Positions 35,339 to 44,033 of a stretch of 64,000 nt of DNA are shown here, piece by piece. The stretch is from Thermocatellispora tengchongensis (GTDB lineage Bacteria; Actinomycetota; Actinomycetes; Streptosporangiales; Streptosporangiaceae): assembly GCF_014202315.1 (NCBI RefSeq), contig NZ_JACHGN010000001.1, forward strand, positions 395,757 to 459,756. Reading direction: 5' to 3'. The position numbers and the translations under genes are program-made. Each line of letters starts with the position of its first letter. Position 1 is the first letter of the stretch. The notes below the pieces were generated by a model. The model was not told the DNA's origin. It did no database searches and was given only the letters and a program-made list of their open reading frames with translations.

Positions 35339-36589
35339 TCAGCCCAGCTTCGTGACGTCGATCGTGGCCGGGGCCGGTGCGGGCAGCGCCGCCCACAGCA
35401 CGGCGAGGGCGATCATGACCGCGGCGAACGCCGACAGCCCGCTCCGCCCCCTGGCCCATCGGGCGCGGAACCGGATCGGATCCTCGATCAGGTACTTCGA
35501 CAGCGCGGCCAGGCCGATCGACACGCCGGCCACCATCGCCGTCCACGACCATCCGCCGAGGCCCGACCGCTGCTGGGACAGCAGCACGATCACGGGCCAG
35601 TGCCACAGGTACAGGCTGTAGGAGATCAGCCCGCACCACCGCAGCGGCCGCCACGCCAGGGCCCGGGCGACCATCGCGTGCGGCGCCCGCACACACAGCC
35701 CGATCAGCAGCGCGGCGGCCAGCGAGTGCGCGAAGAGCCCGCCGGTGAACAGCCACGGCGAGTCCGTCCCGTCGGCGAGCAGCCACACCGCGCCGATCCC
35801 GACCACCGACACCGCCGACGCCACCGACACCGCCGACACGGCACCCGCCCGCCGGTCTATGGCGCGGGCCGGCGCGGCATGCACCGGACGCGTGGCGACC
35901 AGGGCGCCCAGCAGCAGCGAGAACGCGCGCGTGTCGGTGCCGGTGTAGACCCGGCTCGGGTCCGCGGGATCCAGGAGGACGATCATCAACACCAGCGAGC
36001 CGGCCGAGACCAGCGTCGCCACCACCGCGCCCCAGTGGTCCACCCGGCCCACCCGCTGTGCGCGCCGCGCCCACCACGCGATGATCGCCAGGAGCGCCGG
36101 CCACACCAGGTAGAACTGCTCCTCGACCGCGATGCTCCACAGGTGCTCGAACACCCGCTCCGACCCGAACCTGTCCCAGTAGCCGGCCGACTCCACGAGC
36201 AGGTGCCAGTTGACCAGATTCGACTGCACCCACGGGCCGTCCGAGAGCGTCGTCCGCACCAGGTCCGGCGGTCCCACCGCCCAGACCAGCACGGTGACCG
36301 AGGCGAGCATGCCCGCCAGCGCGGGCAGCAGCCGGCGGACCCGCCTGCCCCAGAACGCGGCGAGCGAGACGGCACCGGTCACCCTGACCTCTCGCAGCAG
36401 CAGATCGGTGATCAGGTAGCCGGACAGGGCGAAGAACAGGTCCACGCCGAGGAACCCGCCGGGCAGATGGCCGGTATGGAACAGCAGCACCCCGATGATC
36501 GCGACGCCCCGCAGCCCGTCCAGGGCGGGCAGATGCGGCCTGCGTACGCTGGCCGGCGCGGCCTCCTCGGTCGATTGAGCTGGCGTCAT
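35339..36589 (-). CDS. acyltransferase-3 family membrane O-acyltransferase (OafA/YrhL-like)
   Basis: The 416-residue protein has about ten membrane helices and the family motifs LPALDGLRGVAIIGVLLFH, GGFLGVDLFFALSGYLI and the arginine-rich FWGRRVRRLLP. Later motifs are LWSIAVEEQFYLVWP and SYSLYLWHWPV. These enzymes move acyl groups across the membrane onto surface sugars or peptidoglycan; they normally need an extracytoplasmic SGNH partner, absent here but encoded at 31915-32685. The ATG at 36589 is supported by the box at the same 71-nt distance as in the SGNH gene. Its stop abuts the lipoprotein stop without a gap. Confidence 0.92.
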   Translation of the reverse strand: MTPAQSTEEAAPASVRRPHLPALDGLRGVAIIGVLLFHTGHLPGGFLGVDLFFALSGYLITDLLLREVRVTGAVSLAAFWGRRVRRLLPALAGMLASVTVLVWAVGPPDLVRTTLSDGPWVQSNLVNWHLLVESAGYWDRFGSERVFEHLWSIAVEEQFYLVWPALLAIIAWWARRAQRVGRVDHWGAVVATLVSAGSLVLMIVLLDPADPSRVYTGTDTRAFSLLLGALVATRPVHAAPARAIDRRAGAVSAVSVASAVSVVGIGAVWLLADGTDSPWLFTGGLFAHSLAAALLIGLCVRAPHAMVARALAWRPLRWCGLISYSLYLWHWPVIVLLSQQRSGLGGWSWTAMVAGVSIGLAALSKYLIEDPIRFRARWARGRSGLSAFAAVMIALAVLWAALPAPAPATIDVTKLG

Positions 36590-36611
36590 GGCGCCGAGCG
36601 TGCCGTTCCAC

Positions 36612-36660
36612 TGTCCGGGCACCGTCCGCATGAGGTCGCAGATGTGTCGCAACGGACCAC
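36612..36660. promoter_or_regulatory. response-regulator box upstream of the acyltransferase gene
   Basis: Four half-sites with a GTC core repeat every 11 bp (TGTCCG 36612, CGTCCG 36623, GGTCGC 36634, TGTCGC 36645). The segment 36635-36660 matches the box at 32731-32756 at 22 of 26 positions. Its far end is 71 nt from the ATG, the same as in the SGNH gene. Confidence 0.75.
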
Positions 36661-36737
36661 GCCGGACCGGCGGGGAAGCGGGAATCGATCCGGTTGATCG
36701 GCAGTCCGGCGCCGCCTGCGCTGAGGCGGCTGAACCC

Positions 36738-37292
36738 CTAGCCGGCCTCCAGGGCGAGCAGGTGGCGCTTGGCGTCGGGGCCGCCGGCGTACGGGCCGGG
36801 GGTGCCGGGCGAGTCGATGACGCGGTGGCAGGGCACGATCACGCAGACCGGGTTGACCGCGAGCGCGTTGCCCACCGCGCGCAGGGCGCGGGGACGGCCG
36901 ATGCGCTCGGCCACCTCGGCGTACGTGGTGGTGGTGCCGTAGGGGACGGTGGTGAGCATCTGCAGCACCGTGCGCGCGAACGGCGTGGCGAGCTGCAGAT
37001 CGACCGCCACGGTGAAGGCGCGCAGCCGCCCGGCGAAGTACGCCTCCAGCTCACGCCGCACCGGGTCGATGCGGCGCGGGTCGGGGCCGATGAACCGGCC
37101 CACCGAGCGGGTGATCCGCTCGAACACGGTGTGCTCGTCGTCGTAGCTGCACGACACCACCCCCCGGCCGGTCACCGCGACGACGAGGGAGCCCACCGGG
37201 CTCTCGACGGTGCCGAAGGCGATGTCGGGGGGCCCGTCGCCGCGATACGCGGGCGAGGTCACCCGCACCAGGGCGTCTAGGTCGCCGGACAC
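36738..37292 (-). CDS. ogt: methylated-DNA-[protein]-cysteine S-methyltransferase
   Basis: The 184-residue suicide repair protein transfers alkyl groups from O6-alkylguanine to its active cysteine. It has the recognition helix region TTTTYAEVAERIGRPRALRAVGNALAVNP and the active-site motif VIVPCHRVI, then GPYAGGPDAKRHLLALE. GTG start with GGGGGAG 7 nt upstream. It stands alone and shares a 164-bp upstream region with the divergent PAS kinase. Confidence 0.95.
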   Translation of the reverse strand: MSGDLDALVRVTSPAYRGDGPPDIAFGTVESPVGSLVVAVTGRGVVSCSYDDEHTVFERITRSVGRFIGPDPRRIDPVRRELEAYFAGRLRAFTVAVDLQLATPFARTVLQMLTTVPYGTTTTYAEVAERIGRPRALRAVGNALAVNPVCVIVPCHRVIDSPGTPGPYAGGPDAKRHLLALEAG

Positions 37293-37456
37293 GGGCGCTC
37301 CCCCTCTTTCGCATGCAGACAGCGCTCACCGCAGCGTATCCGACGGATCGCCACATCGGCGCCGCCCGGCCGGGCGCGCCAGGAATCCATGGGGCGACCC
37401 GGAACGCTCCGGCGAAAACGCCAAGATCCGGCCGGGAAAACGGGCACTATGGGAGG

Positions 37457-39310
37457 GTGGGTGACGAGAGGGCCGCGAGTGACGATGACATCGCACTGGC
37501 TGTGCTCGAAAGCTCACCCAATGCGATCGTCGCCCTCGACCGCGATCAGACGGTGCTGGTGTGGAACCCCGCGGCCGAGCGGCTGTTCGGCTGGAGCGCC
37601 GCCGAGATGGTGGGCCGGCGCTCGCCGATCGTGCCCGACGAGCTGACCGCCGAGCACAACGCGGTGCTGGAGCGGGTGCGTACGGGCGGGGAGGTGTCGC
37701 TGCGCACCAAGCGGTTCTGCCGCGACGGCCGGCTGCTCGACGTGCGGGTCGATACCAGCGCGCTGCGGGTCGGCTCGGGCACGGTCGTGGGCTATGTGTG
37801 CGTGCACCACCTGCCGCAGGACGACGCCGACGCCCGCGACTGGGGCGCCCACCGCGACCGGCTGGTCCGCCGGCTGACCGACGTGGTGGGCGACATCAAC
37901 GCCGAGCTGGAGCTGCCGTCGGTGCTCGACCGGATCGTGTCCGGGCTGACCGAGCTGACCGGGGCCGACGCGAGCGGGTTCGTGCTGCTCGAAGGCGAGC
38001 GGCTGCGGCTGGTCAGCGCGCACGGGCTGCCGGCGTCGCTGCGCGGGGCCACGGCCGAGTTACACACGAGCCTGGTCGGCAAGCTGCTGCGTACCGGCAA
38101 GACCGTGATGCTGGAGACCAGCGAGCTGGACGACCTGATCTGGTCCGAGCTGCCCGGCCTGCACTCGATCGCGCTGGGCATCGCGGCCGTGGGCGGGCGG
38201 CCGTACGGCGCGCTGTACGCGCTGTTCGCCAAGCGCAAGGCCGGTCACGTCGAGCTGGAGCTGCTGGAGCTGCTGGCCGGGCACGCCGGGATCGCGGTCG
38301 GCAACGCGATGGCCTACCAGGACGCGGTGCGCCAGCGCGCCCACGAGCGCGCGGTCTTCGACGCCAGCGCCGACGGCATCGCGGTGCTCGACGGCTACGG
38401 CCGGGTGTTGCAGTGGAATCCGGCGGCCGGCGAGCTGACCGGCTACCACGCCGACGACGTGATCGGCGGGCCGCCGCCGTTCCCGCTGCCCGAGCCGGGC
38501 GAGAAGCTGAGCTTCCAGCTCGACAACGGCCGCTGGCTGGACGTCGTGTGCGCCGAGATCCCCGAGACCGGCGAGATCGTGGTGGATTTCCGCGACATCA
38601 CCCGGGCCAAGGAGCTGGAGGAGGCCAAGGACCTGTTCCTGGCCACCACCAGCCACGAGCTGCGCACGCCGATAACGGTGGTGCGCGGCTTCGCCAGCAT
38701 GCTCGACTCGCGCTGGGACAAGCTGGCCGACGCCGAGCGCCGCGCCGCCGTGCACACGATCGCCGAGCGGGCGCGCTCGCTGGGCTCGCTGATGGACCAC
38801 CTGCTGCTGGGCTCGCGCGCGGGCGCGGAGGAGCTGGCGGTGCGGGTGGAGCCGTTCGACCTGGCCGCCCTGGTACGCGGTGCGACCCTGGGCCTGCCGG
38901 TCCTGTCCGACCGGCACCGGGTCGAGGTGGACATCCAGGACGATCTTCCCCTGGTCAGCGGCGATGCGCTGGCCACCGACATCGTGCTCGGCCAGCTCCT
39001 GGAGAACGCGTTCAAGTACTCCCCGAACGGCGGCCTGATCCGGGTCGAGGCGTGGCGCGAGGGCCAGAGCGTGGTGGTCGTGGTGGACGACGAGGGGGTC
39101 GGCATCGCCGCCGCCGACCGCGAACGCGTGTTCGAGCGCTTCGTCCAGGTGGAGAGCGGCGACCGGCGCAGGTTCGGCGGCGTGGGGCTGGGTCTGTACA
39201 TCGTGCGCAGCCTCGCACGCGCTCAGGGCGGCGATGTTAGCGCCCATCCTCGCCCCGGCGGAGGGACCAGGATGAGAATGTTCCTCCGAGTGGCGGAATC
39301 CTCTACCTGA
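37457..39310 (+). CDS. soluble PAS-GAF-PAS sensor histidine kinase
   Basis: The about 617-residue kinase has no membrane helix. Domain order is PAS (about 10-115, SSPNAIVALDRDQTVLVWNPAAERLFGW), GAF (about 145-295), PAS (about 298-390, ASADGIAVLDGYGRVLQWNPAAGELTG), HisKA (TTSHELRTPITVVRGF) and HATPase (LENAFKYSP, DDEGVGI, GVGLGLYI). It senses an intracellular signal. No response regulator is adjacent. The GTG at 37457 is tentative: GGGAGG touches it directly, while CACTAT 6 nt upstream would suit a leaderless transcript. Confidence 0.88.
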   Translation: MGDERAASDDDIALAVLESSPNAIVALDRDQTVLVWNPAAERLFGWSAAEMVGRRSPIVPDELTAEHNAVLERVRTGGEVSLRTKRFCRDGRLLDVRVDTSALRVGSGTVVGYVCVHHLPQDDADARDWGAHRDRLVRRLTDVVGDINAELELPSVLDRIVSGLTELTGADASGFVLLEGERLRLVSAHGLPASLRGATAELHTSLVGKLLRTGKTVMLETSELDDLIWSELPGLHSIALGIAAVGGRPYGALYALFAKRKAGHVELELLELLAGHAGIAVGNAMAYQDAVRQRAHERAVFDASADGIAVLDGYGRVLQWNPAAGELTGYHADDVIGGPPPFPLPEPGEKLSFQLDNGRWLDVVCAEIPETGEIVVDFRDITRAKELEEAKDLFLATTSHELRTPITVVRGFASMLDSRWDKLADAERRAAVHTIAERARSLGSLMDHLLLGSRAGAEELAVRVEPFDLAALVRGATLGLPVLSDRHRVEVDIQDDLPLVSGDALATDIVLGQLLENAFKYSPNGGLIRVEAWREGQSVVVVVDDEGVGIAAADRERVFERFVQVESGDRRRFGGVGLGLYIVRSLARAQGGDVSAHPRPGGGTRMRMFLRVAESST

Positions 39311-39457
39311 CGCGAAACTCCGGCGTGGTAACGAACCGGTAACGGATAAACTGATCTATTGTCCGATGTGTACAAGCCGTAATCGGCCGGCGGTTTCCTC
39401 GACCGGCTAACGGGGCATTTCGGTCGTAGTGGGGTTGCTCCTCAGGGGGGCTTCGGA

Positions 39458-39940
39458 GTGCAGGGGGAGGTGAGTGCGTCGAGCGCCGTGATGTTGCCCT
39501 ACGAGTTGTCCAGCGTTGCGGTCGCCCGTCAGCGCCTGTGCTCTGACCTGGAGAAATGGGGAGTGTACGAAGCCGCGATCGACGATGCGGTCCTCGTCGT
39601 GAGCGAGCTGCTCAGCAACGCGTTGCGGCATGCCCACCCGTTGCCCTCGGGCGGGGTGGGGGTGGCTTGGCGCTGGACCGACGGCCACGTGGAGGTTGCG
39701 GTGAGTGACGGAGGCGCGGCCACCGAGCCGCGGGCCGGCCGTCCCACCCTGTCCTCGCTCGGCGGGCGTGGCCTGGGCATCGTGGAGTTCCTGGCCGAGA
39801 GCTGGGGTGTGCGCCACGAGGGCGACGTGACCACGGTGTGGGCCGTGCTGCACTGTCCTCAACCCACCGTGAACGGCCACCACAGCGCGTCGGGCGGATC
39901 GGGCAACACCGAGGTGGCCGCCCTGCGCGAGTGCGGCTGA
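39458..39940 (+). CDS. anti-sigma-type ATP-binding protein (RsbW/HATPase_c_2)
   Basis: The 160-residue protein is a single GHKL ATPase domain: ELSSVAVARQRL, VLVVSELLSNALRHAHPL, EVAVSDGGAATEP and LGGRGLGIVEFLAESWGV. Such proteins bind sigma factors or phosphorylate STAS antagonists. A BldG-like STAS protein is encoded 4 kb away (44034-44384) and could be its partner; no sigma factor gene is seen. AGGGGGG lies 7 nt before the GTG. Confidence 0.88.
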   Translation: MQGEVSASSAVMLPYELSSVAVARQRLCSDLEKWGVYEAAIDDAVLVVSELLSNALRHAHPLPSGGVGVAWRWTDGHVEVAVSDGGAATEPRAGRPTLSSLGGRGLGIVEFLAESWGVRHEGDVTTVWAVLHCPQPTVNGHHSASGGSGNTEVAALRECG

Positions 39941-39965
39941 CCGGCCGGGCCGTGCCCGGCCGGTC
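39939..39965. terminator. bidirectional terminator starting in the stop codon
   Basis: A 12-bp perfect stem (GACCGGCCGGGC/GCCCGGCCGGTC) with a 3-nt loop starts inside the TGA of the HATPase gene, between convergent genes. Confidence 0.8.
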
Positions 39966-40001
39966 GCACCGGACGCACCGGAGCTGCTGAATCTGCCGCG
40001 C

Positions 40002-40736
40002 CTACTGTACCGCCGCGACTGGCTTGGGGTAGAGCAGCGCGCGCTCGCCGACCGTCCACGCCGTGGAGGCCAGCAGGTACAACCCCGCGCCCAGCGGCAT
40101 CACCGCCGCCGCCAGCACCGAGCCGAACGGCAGCAGCGGCATGATCCGCCGCATCGAGTCGGCGACCCCCGCCGCGATCTGGGGCTCGCCTCCACCCGGG
40201 ATGGCCGGGACCGCGAGCGCGGTGGCGTCCAGCTTCGCCCGGCGCGAGGACAGGTACGCCACCACCGTCAGCAGCGCCAGCAGCACCACGAAGACCAGCA
40301 CCGGCACGCTCAGCGGGCCGAACGCGGCCACGGCCCCGGCCAGCGGCTGGCCCAGCGGCGCCCCGAACAGCACATGCGTGCTCGGCGCGGTGGTCACCTG
40401 GTACAGCAGTGCGAAGAACGGCAGTTGCGCGACCGAGGGCAGGCAGCCCGACAGCGGCGAGGCGCCCTCGCGGGCGTACAGGGCGAGCGACTCGCGCTGC
40501 AACCGCTCGGGGTTGCGGGCGTAGCGCTTGCGCAGCTTGGCCAGCTCGGGCGCCAGGCGCATCTTGGCCTTCGCCCCGCGCGCCGCCATCAGGGCCAGGG
40601 GGAGCAGCAGCACGCGTACGGCCAGTGTGAACAGGATGATCGCCACCGCGGCGGAGTTGGCCCCGGCCAGCGGCGAGATGAGGTCGGCGGTGGCGGCGAG
40701 CAGCCCGGACGCGAACGAGATGATCGAATCGAACAT
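40002..40736 (-). CDS. YidC/Oxa1-family membrane insertase (accessory copy)
   Basis: The 244-residue protein has five membrane helices with family motifs LFTLAVRVLLLPLALM, YARNPERLQRESLALYAREGASPLSGCLPSVAQLPFFALLYQV. It lacks the basic tail of the primary YidC (usually beside rpmH/dnaA), so it is probably a second insertase. AAGGG precedes the ATG. It is followed by no same-strand gene; DUF6412 lies 56 bp upstream on the same strand, so they likely form an operon. Confidence 0.9.
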   Translation of the reverse strand: MFDSIISFASGLLAATADLISPLAGANSAAVAIILFTLAVRVLLLPLALMAARGAKAKMRLAPELAKLRKRYARNPERLQRESLALYAREGASPLSGCLPSVAQLPFFALLYQVTTAPSTHVLFGAPLGQPLAGAVAAFGPLSVPVLVFVVLLALLTVVAYLSSRRAKLDATALAVPAIPGGGEPQIAAGVADSMRRIMPLLPFGSVLAAAVMPLGAGLYLLASTAWTVGERALLYPKPVAAVQ

Positions 40737-40792
40737 GGCGGACGAGCCCTTCTGTCGATAGGGGGACAGGACGACAGAACGGCGCCCGCGCG

Positions 40793-41080
40793 CTACGCGG
40801 GCGCCGGGCCCGCCGAGGGGGCTCTGGGGCGGGGACGGCCGGCGGCGTCGGGATCTCGTTGCCGGACGAACGTGGTACGCCGGGCGCGGTCGCGCGCCGA
40901 CAGGGGCGTCCACGGATCGGCGCGCGGCTCGGCACGCAGGGCCCGCGCGGCCCAGGCCAGCAGCAGCACGCTGAGCCCCGCGACCGCGGCGCCCGCGAGC
41001 ATGCCGCGGGGATCGCCGGCCGCTCCGCCCAGGACCGCCACGGCCAGGAGGAGCAGCAGGTACAGACGCGGGGCGTGCAC
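40793..41080 (-). CDS. DUF6412-like small membrane protein
   Basis: The 95-residue protein has two hydrophobic helices (about 6-22 and 28-46) and a polar basic C-terminal half (ARDRARRTTFVRQRDPDAAG). It resembles DUF6412 proteins that are coded beside yidC in actinomycetes. The function may be linked to membrane insertion, by association only. GTG start. Confidence 0.75.
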   Translation of the reverse strand: MHAPRLYLLLLLAVAVLGGAAGDPRGMLAGAAVAGLSVLLLAWAARALRAEPRADPWTPLSARDRARRTTFVRQRDPDAAGRPRPRAPSAGPAPA

Positions 41081-41106
41081 GTTCAGCTCACCGGTGGTCG
41101 CGTGAG

Positions 41107-41274
41107 CTACTTGGACAGCTTGCCGTAGAGCGTGACTCCGGCCACGACCACGACCCCGATCACCGCGACGATGACCAGCAGCTTGAGCATGCCGATCAGC
41201 GCGGGGATCACCAGCCCGAACACCACATACAGGGCGAGCAGCACGCCGAGGACGGCGAGAACGATACGAGCCAT
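41107..41274 (-). CDS. 55-residue double-helix hydrophobic protein
   Basis: The short gene encodes MARIVLAVLGVLLALYVVFG, then a second hydrophobic stretch (LKLLVIVAVIGVVVVAGVTL) and the end YGKLSK. ATG at 41274, TAG at 41107-41109. Two membrane segments with a basic end fit a conserved actinobacterial micro-protein, but I cannot name it. It is 26 bp upstream of the DUF6412 gene on the same strand and probably leads that operon. Confidence 0.75.
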   Translation of the reverse strand: MARIVLAVLGVLLALYVVFGLVIPALIGMLKLLVIVAVIGVVVVAGVTLYGKLSK

Positions 41275-41428
41275 GTGCCTACCGTACGTCCCACCGCCCT
41301 CCGCCGCGACGCAGATCGGCTAACGATCCACTCACTTCGGACCCTGCTTACGGAACGGTGACGACAGGACGGCACGCGGCGCGCCGGCCGTACCGTTGAG
41401 TAGGGAAACACCCGGAGGGCGGTGAGCG

Positions 41429-42148
41429 GTGAGCACGAGTTCGGCGGCCCGCATTCTCGTCGTGGACGACGATCCCACGGTCGCGGAGGTCGTCGCGCGC
41501 TACCTTGAGCGCGACGGGCACGATGTCGAGTGCGTGGGCGACGGGGCCGAGGCGCTGCGCCGGGCGCTCGCCGACCCGCCCGACCTGCTGGTGCTCGACC
41601 TGATGCTGCCCAAGATGGACGGCCTTCAGGTGTGCAAGAAGCTGCGCGAGCGCTGGCCGGTGCCGGTGATCATGCTGACCGCGCTCGGCGAGGAGATCGA
41701 CCGCGTCGTCGGTCTGGAGACCGGCGCCGACGACTACGTCACCAAGCCGTTCAGCCCCCGGGAGCTGGCGCTGCGCGTGCAGTCGGTGCTGCGCCGGGCG
41801 CGCGGGGCGCCGGTCATGACCGGCACCGGCGTGCTGCGCGACGCCGACCTGCGGGTGGACATCGGCGCGCACGAGGTGCGCCTGGGCGACCAGGAGGTCA
41901 TGCTCACCGCGCGCGAGTTCGACCTGCTCGCCTACCTGATGCGCAACCCGCGCCAGGCGTTCAGCCGCCAGGCGCTGCTCGACCAGGTGTGGGGCTGGTC
42001 GTTCGGCGACTCCTCCACCGTGACCGTGCACGTGCGGCGGCTGCGGGAGAAGATCGAGCCCGACCCGACCGCGCCGCGGCGCATCGTCACGGTCTGGGGC
42101 GTCGGCTACCGCTACGAGCCCATGGCGGCCTCCATGGACACGACGTGA
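41429..42148 (+). CDS. OmpR/PhoB-family response regulator
   Basis: The 239-residue regulator has a receiver domain (DDD at 14-16 region, phospho-acceptor Asp in LVLDLMLPKMDG, Lys in VTKPF) and an OmpR winged helix (LTAREFDLLAYLMRNPRQAFSRQALLDQVWG, VTVHVRRLREKIE, VWGVGYRYE). GGAGGGCGG precedes the GTG. The kinase follows after 30 bp. Confidence 0.93.
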   Translation: MSTSSAARILVVDDDPTVAEVVARYLERDGHDVECVGDGAEALRRALADPPDLLVLDLMLPKMDGLQVCKKLRERWPVPVIMLTALGEEIDRVVGLETGADDYVTKPFSPRELALRVQSVLRRARGAPVMTGTGVLRDADLRVDIGAHEVRLGDQEVMLTAREFDLLAYLMRNPRQAFSRQALLDQVWGWSFGDSSTVTVHVRRLREKIEPDPTAPRRIVTVWGVGYRYEPMAASMDTT

Positions 42149-42178
42149 CCGTGGAGACGGCGTGATCCTGGAAACCAC

Positions 42179-43297
42179 ATGATCCTGGAGATCATCGCGG
42201 TCACCGCCGGGCTCGGCGTGCTGATCGCGGCCCTCGGAGTGGCCGCGATGCGGCTGCTGCGCGAGCGCTCGATCGGGGTCATGCTCGCCGTCGTCGCCGT
42301 GGTCACCGTGCTCGCCACCATCGCGGGGGTGGTCGGAATCACACTGGAGATGCTGATCGCCGACGCCTCGCGCGACATCGTGCTCAGCGTGGTGGCGGTG
42401 GGCGGCCTGGTCGGGCTGGGCGTCGCGCTGGTGCTGGCGCGCCGCGTCGTGGCCGCCAGCCGCCGCCTGGTGGACGCCGTGCGCGACGTGAGCGACGACG
42501 GCGGCTTCGTGGCCCCCACCGGGCTGCCCGCCGAGCTGGCCACCATCGCCAGCACCCTGGACGAGGCGTACGCCCGGCTCCGGCTCGGCCACGAGCGCGA
42601 GCGCGCCCTGGAGAGCGCCCGCCGCGAGCTGGTCGCCTGGGTCAGCCACGACCTGCGCACCCCGCTCGCCGGCATGCGGGCCATGGCCGAGGCGCTGGAG
42701 GACGGCGTGGTGGCCGACGAGGCGACCGTGCGCCGCTACCACGCCCAGATCCGGCTGGAGGTGGATCGGCTCTCGGACATGGTGGACGACCTGTTCGAGC
42801 TCTCGCGCATCCACGCCGGCGCGCTGCGGCTGTCGCGGCGGCGGGTGGGCCTCGGCGACCTGGTGGCCGACGCGCTGGCCGGCGTGGAGCCGCTGGCGCG
42901 GGCCAAGGGGGTGCGCCTGGGCGGCGAGGCCGACGAGGTGGTGCCCGTCGAGGCCGACACCGCCGAACTGGGCCGGGCGCTGCGCAACCTGGTGGTCAAC
43001 GCGATCCGGCACACCCCCGCCGACGGCGCGGTCTGGGTGCGCGCACACGTGCACGACGGCCGGGCCTGCCTGTCGGTGACCGACGGCTGCGGCGGGATAC
43101 CCGAGGACGACCTGCCGCGGGTGTTCGAGATCGCGTTCCGGGGCGAGGCGGCCCGCACCCCCACCCCCGAGGGGGGTGGGGCCGGCCTCGGTCTGGCCAT
43201 CGCCCGCGGCATCGTGGAGGCGCACGAGGGCGACATCGAGGTGGTCAACGAGGGACCCGGCTGCCGCTTCGACATCCGCCTTCCCCTGTCGCAGTGA
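42179..43297 (+). CDS. sensor histidine kinase with short membrane sensor
   Basis: The 372-residue kinase has about three closely spaced N-terminal helices (about 2-22, 33-56, 65-90) and almost no extracellular loop, suggesting it senses membrane or intramembrane signals. HisKA contains [14 protein letters not shown]; HATPase shows [18 protein letters not shown] and GAGLGLAIA. It pairs with the regulator at 41429. An unusual PTPEGGG insertion sits before the last ATP-lid motif. Confidence 0.92.
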   Translation: MILEIIAVTAGLGVLIAALGVAAMRLLRERSIGVMLAVVAVVTVLATIAGVVGITLEMLIADASRDIVLSVVAVGGLVGLGVALVLARRVVAASRRLVDAVRDVSDDGGFVAPTGLPAELATIASTLDEAYARLRLGHERERALESARRELVAWVSHDLRTPLAGMRAMAEALEDGVVADEATVRRYHAQIRLEVDRLSDMVDDLFELSRIHAGALRLSRRRVGLGDLVADALAGVEPLARAKGVRLGGEADEVVPVEADTAELGRALRNLVVNAIRHTPADGAVWVRAHVHDGRACLSVTDGCGGIPEDDLPRVFEIAFRGEAARTPTPEGGGAGLGLAIARGIVEAHEGDIEVVNEGPGCRFDIRLPLSQ

Positions 43298-43311
43298 CCC
43301 GGACGCCCCCT

Positions 43312-43367
43312 TTGTCCACAGGGGGGTGGCCACGGACAGAGGTTATCCACAGAGATTCTGTGGATAA
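43312..43367. promoter_or_regulatory. cluster of three DnaA boxes
   Basis: TTGTCCACA (43312-43320) is the actinobacterial consensus DnaA box. TTATCCACA (43343-43351) and its exact inverse TGTGGATAA (43359-43367) flank a 7-bp spacer. The boxes lie after a kinase stop and extend into the 3' end of the convergent hypothetical gene, encoding its last residues (DYPQNLCG). Confidence 0.75.
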
Positions 43368-43798
43368 TCGGGGGGTGGGGTGCGCAGCGCGATGCTCTCC
43401 TCGGCGTCGGCCCGGCGGTGCCACCACGGCACGTCGATCGACTCGGCGATGGCGCGGAACGTCGGGCACGGCCAGCGCCACATGCAACTGCGGCAGCGCA
43501 GTATCGGGTTGGCCGGGTCGCTGGTGATCCCGCCCGCGTCGCGCGGCTGGTGCAGGTCGAGCAGGCGCAGCCCCAGCTCGCTCAGGCCCAGCAGCTCGTC
43601 TCGGGCGATTTCGAGGAAGTCGAGATCGTGGCCGGCGAGGCGGGCCCGGATCGGCACCACGCCCTCGCGGTTGATCAATGCCCGAAGCGGCAGCGTCGCC
43701 TCCCGCCACGACGTGGCCTTCTCGGTGAGGACCCGGATCACCTCCAGTCGCTCCCGCAGCCGCTCACGTTGTGGGTCCTCCGGTCTTTCGCTGTGCAT
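43343..43798 (-). CDS. hypothetical protein with Cys-rich CRSC/WPC motif
   Basis: The 151-residue cytoplasmic protein is helical in its first two thirds (RLRERLEVIRVLTEKATSWREATLPL, LEIARDELLGLSELGLRLLDLH). It then has RCRSCMWRWPCPTFRAIAE, a compact three-cysteine motif that could bind metal. I do not recognise a named family. ATG at 43798. Its C-terminus is encoded by the inverted DnaA boxes. Confidence 0.7.
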   Translation of the reverse strand: MHSERPEDPQRERLRERLEVIRVLTEKATSWREATLPLRALINREGVVPIRARLAGHDLDFLEIARDELLGLSELGLRLLDLHQPRDAGGITSDPANPILRCRSCMWRWPCPTFRAIAESIDVPWWHRRADAEESIALRTPPPDYPQNLCG

Positions 43799-43997
43799 CG
43801 GTGTCGTGTGGACCACCCGCCCGGACGCCCGCGCCACGCCTGTGGAGACGCCGCCGGGCACGGGCGCGGCGGCCCTGCCCCCTTTCCGGTCACGCCGGTG
43901 TCGCATACAGTAAAGCTTCGCGCACTCACCGTTTCCCTGTACTCCAAACGGGGGAGAACGGCCGAGCGACTCCGGGAGCGGGGATCTGCGAGAGAAC

Positions 43998-44026
43998 GTG
44001 ACCCGGAGCCTGAGCGGCGCTAGTGT
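43998..44026 (+). promoter_or_regulatory. promoter of the STAS gene
   Basis: GTGACC (43998-44003) and TAGTGT (44021-44026) are separated by 17 bp, a good match to a primary-sigma promoter. The predicted start of transcription falls on the GTG at 44034, so the mRNA is leaderless. This argues against the in-frame GTG at 43998 being the start codon. Confidence 0.65.
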
Positions 44027-44033
44027 GCCCGCT

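Noticed and set aside
40002-40736. Primary YidC of the rpmH-rnpA-yidC locus
   Set aside because: The protein is short, lacks a basic tail, and no rpmH, rnpA or jag genes are adjacent.
43312-43367. Chromosomal origin oriC
   Set aside because: Only three DnaA boxes are present, no AT-rich unwinding region and no dnaA/dnaN; actinobacterial origins have many more boxes.
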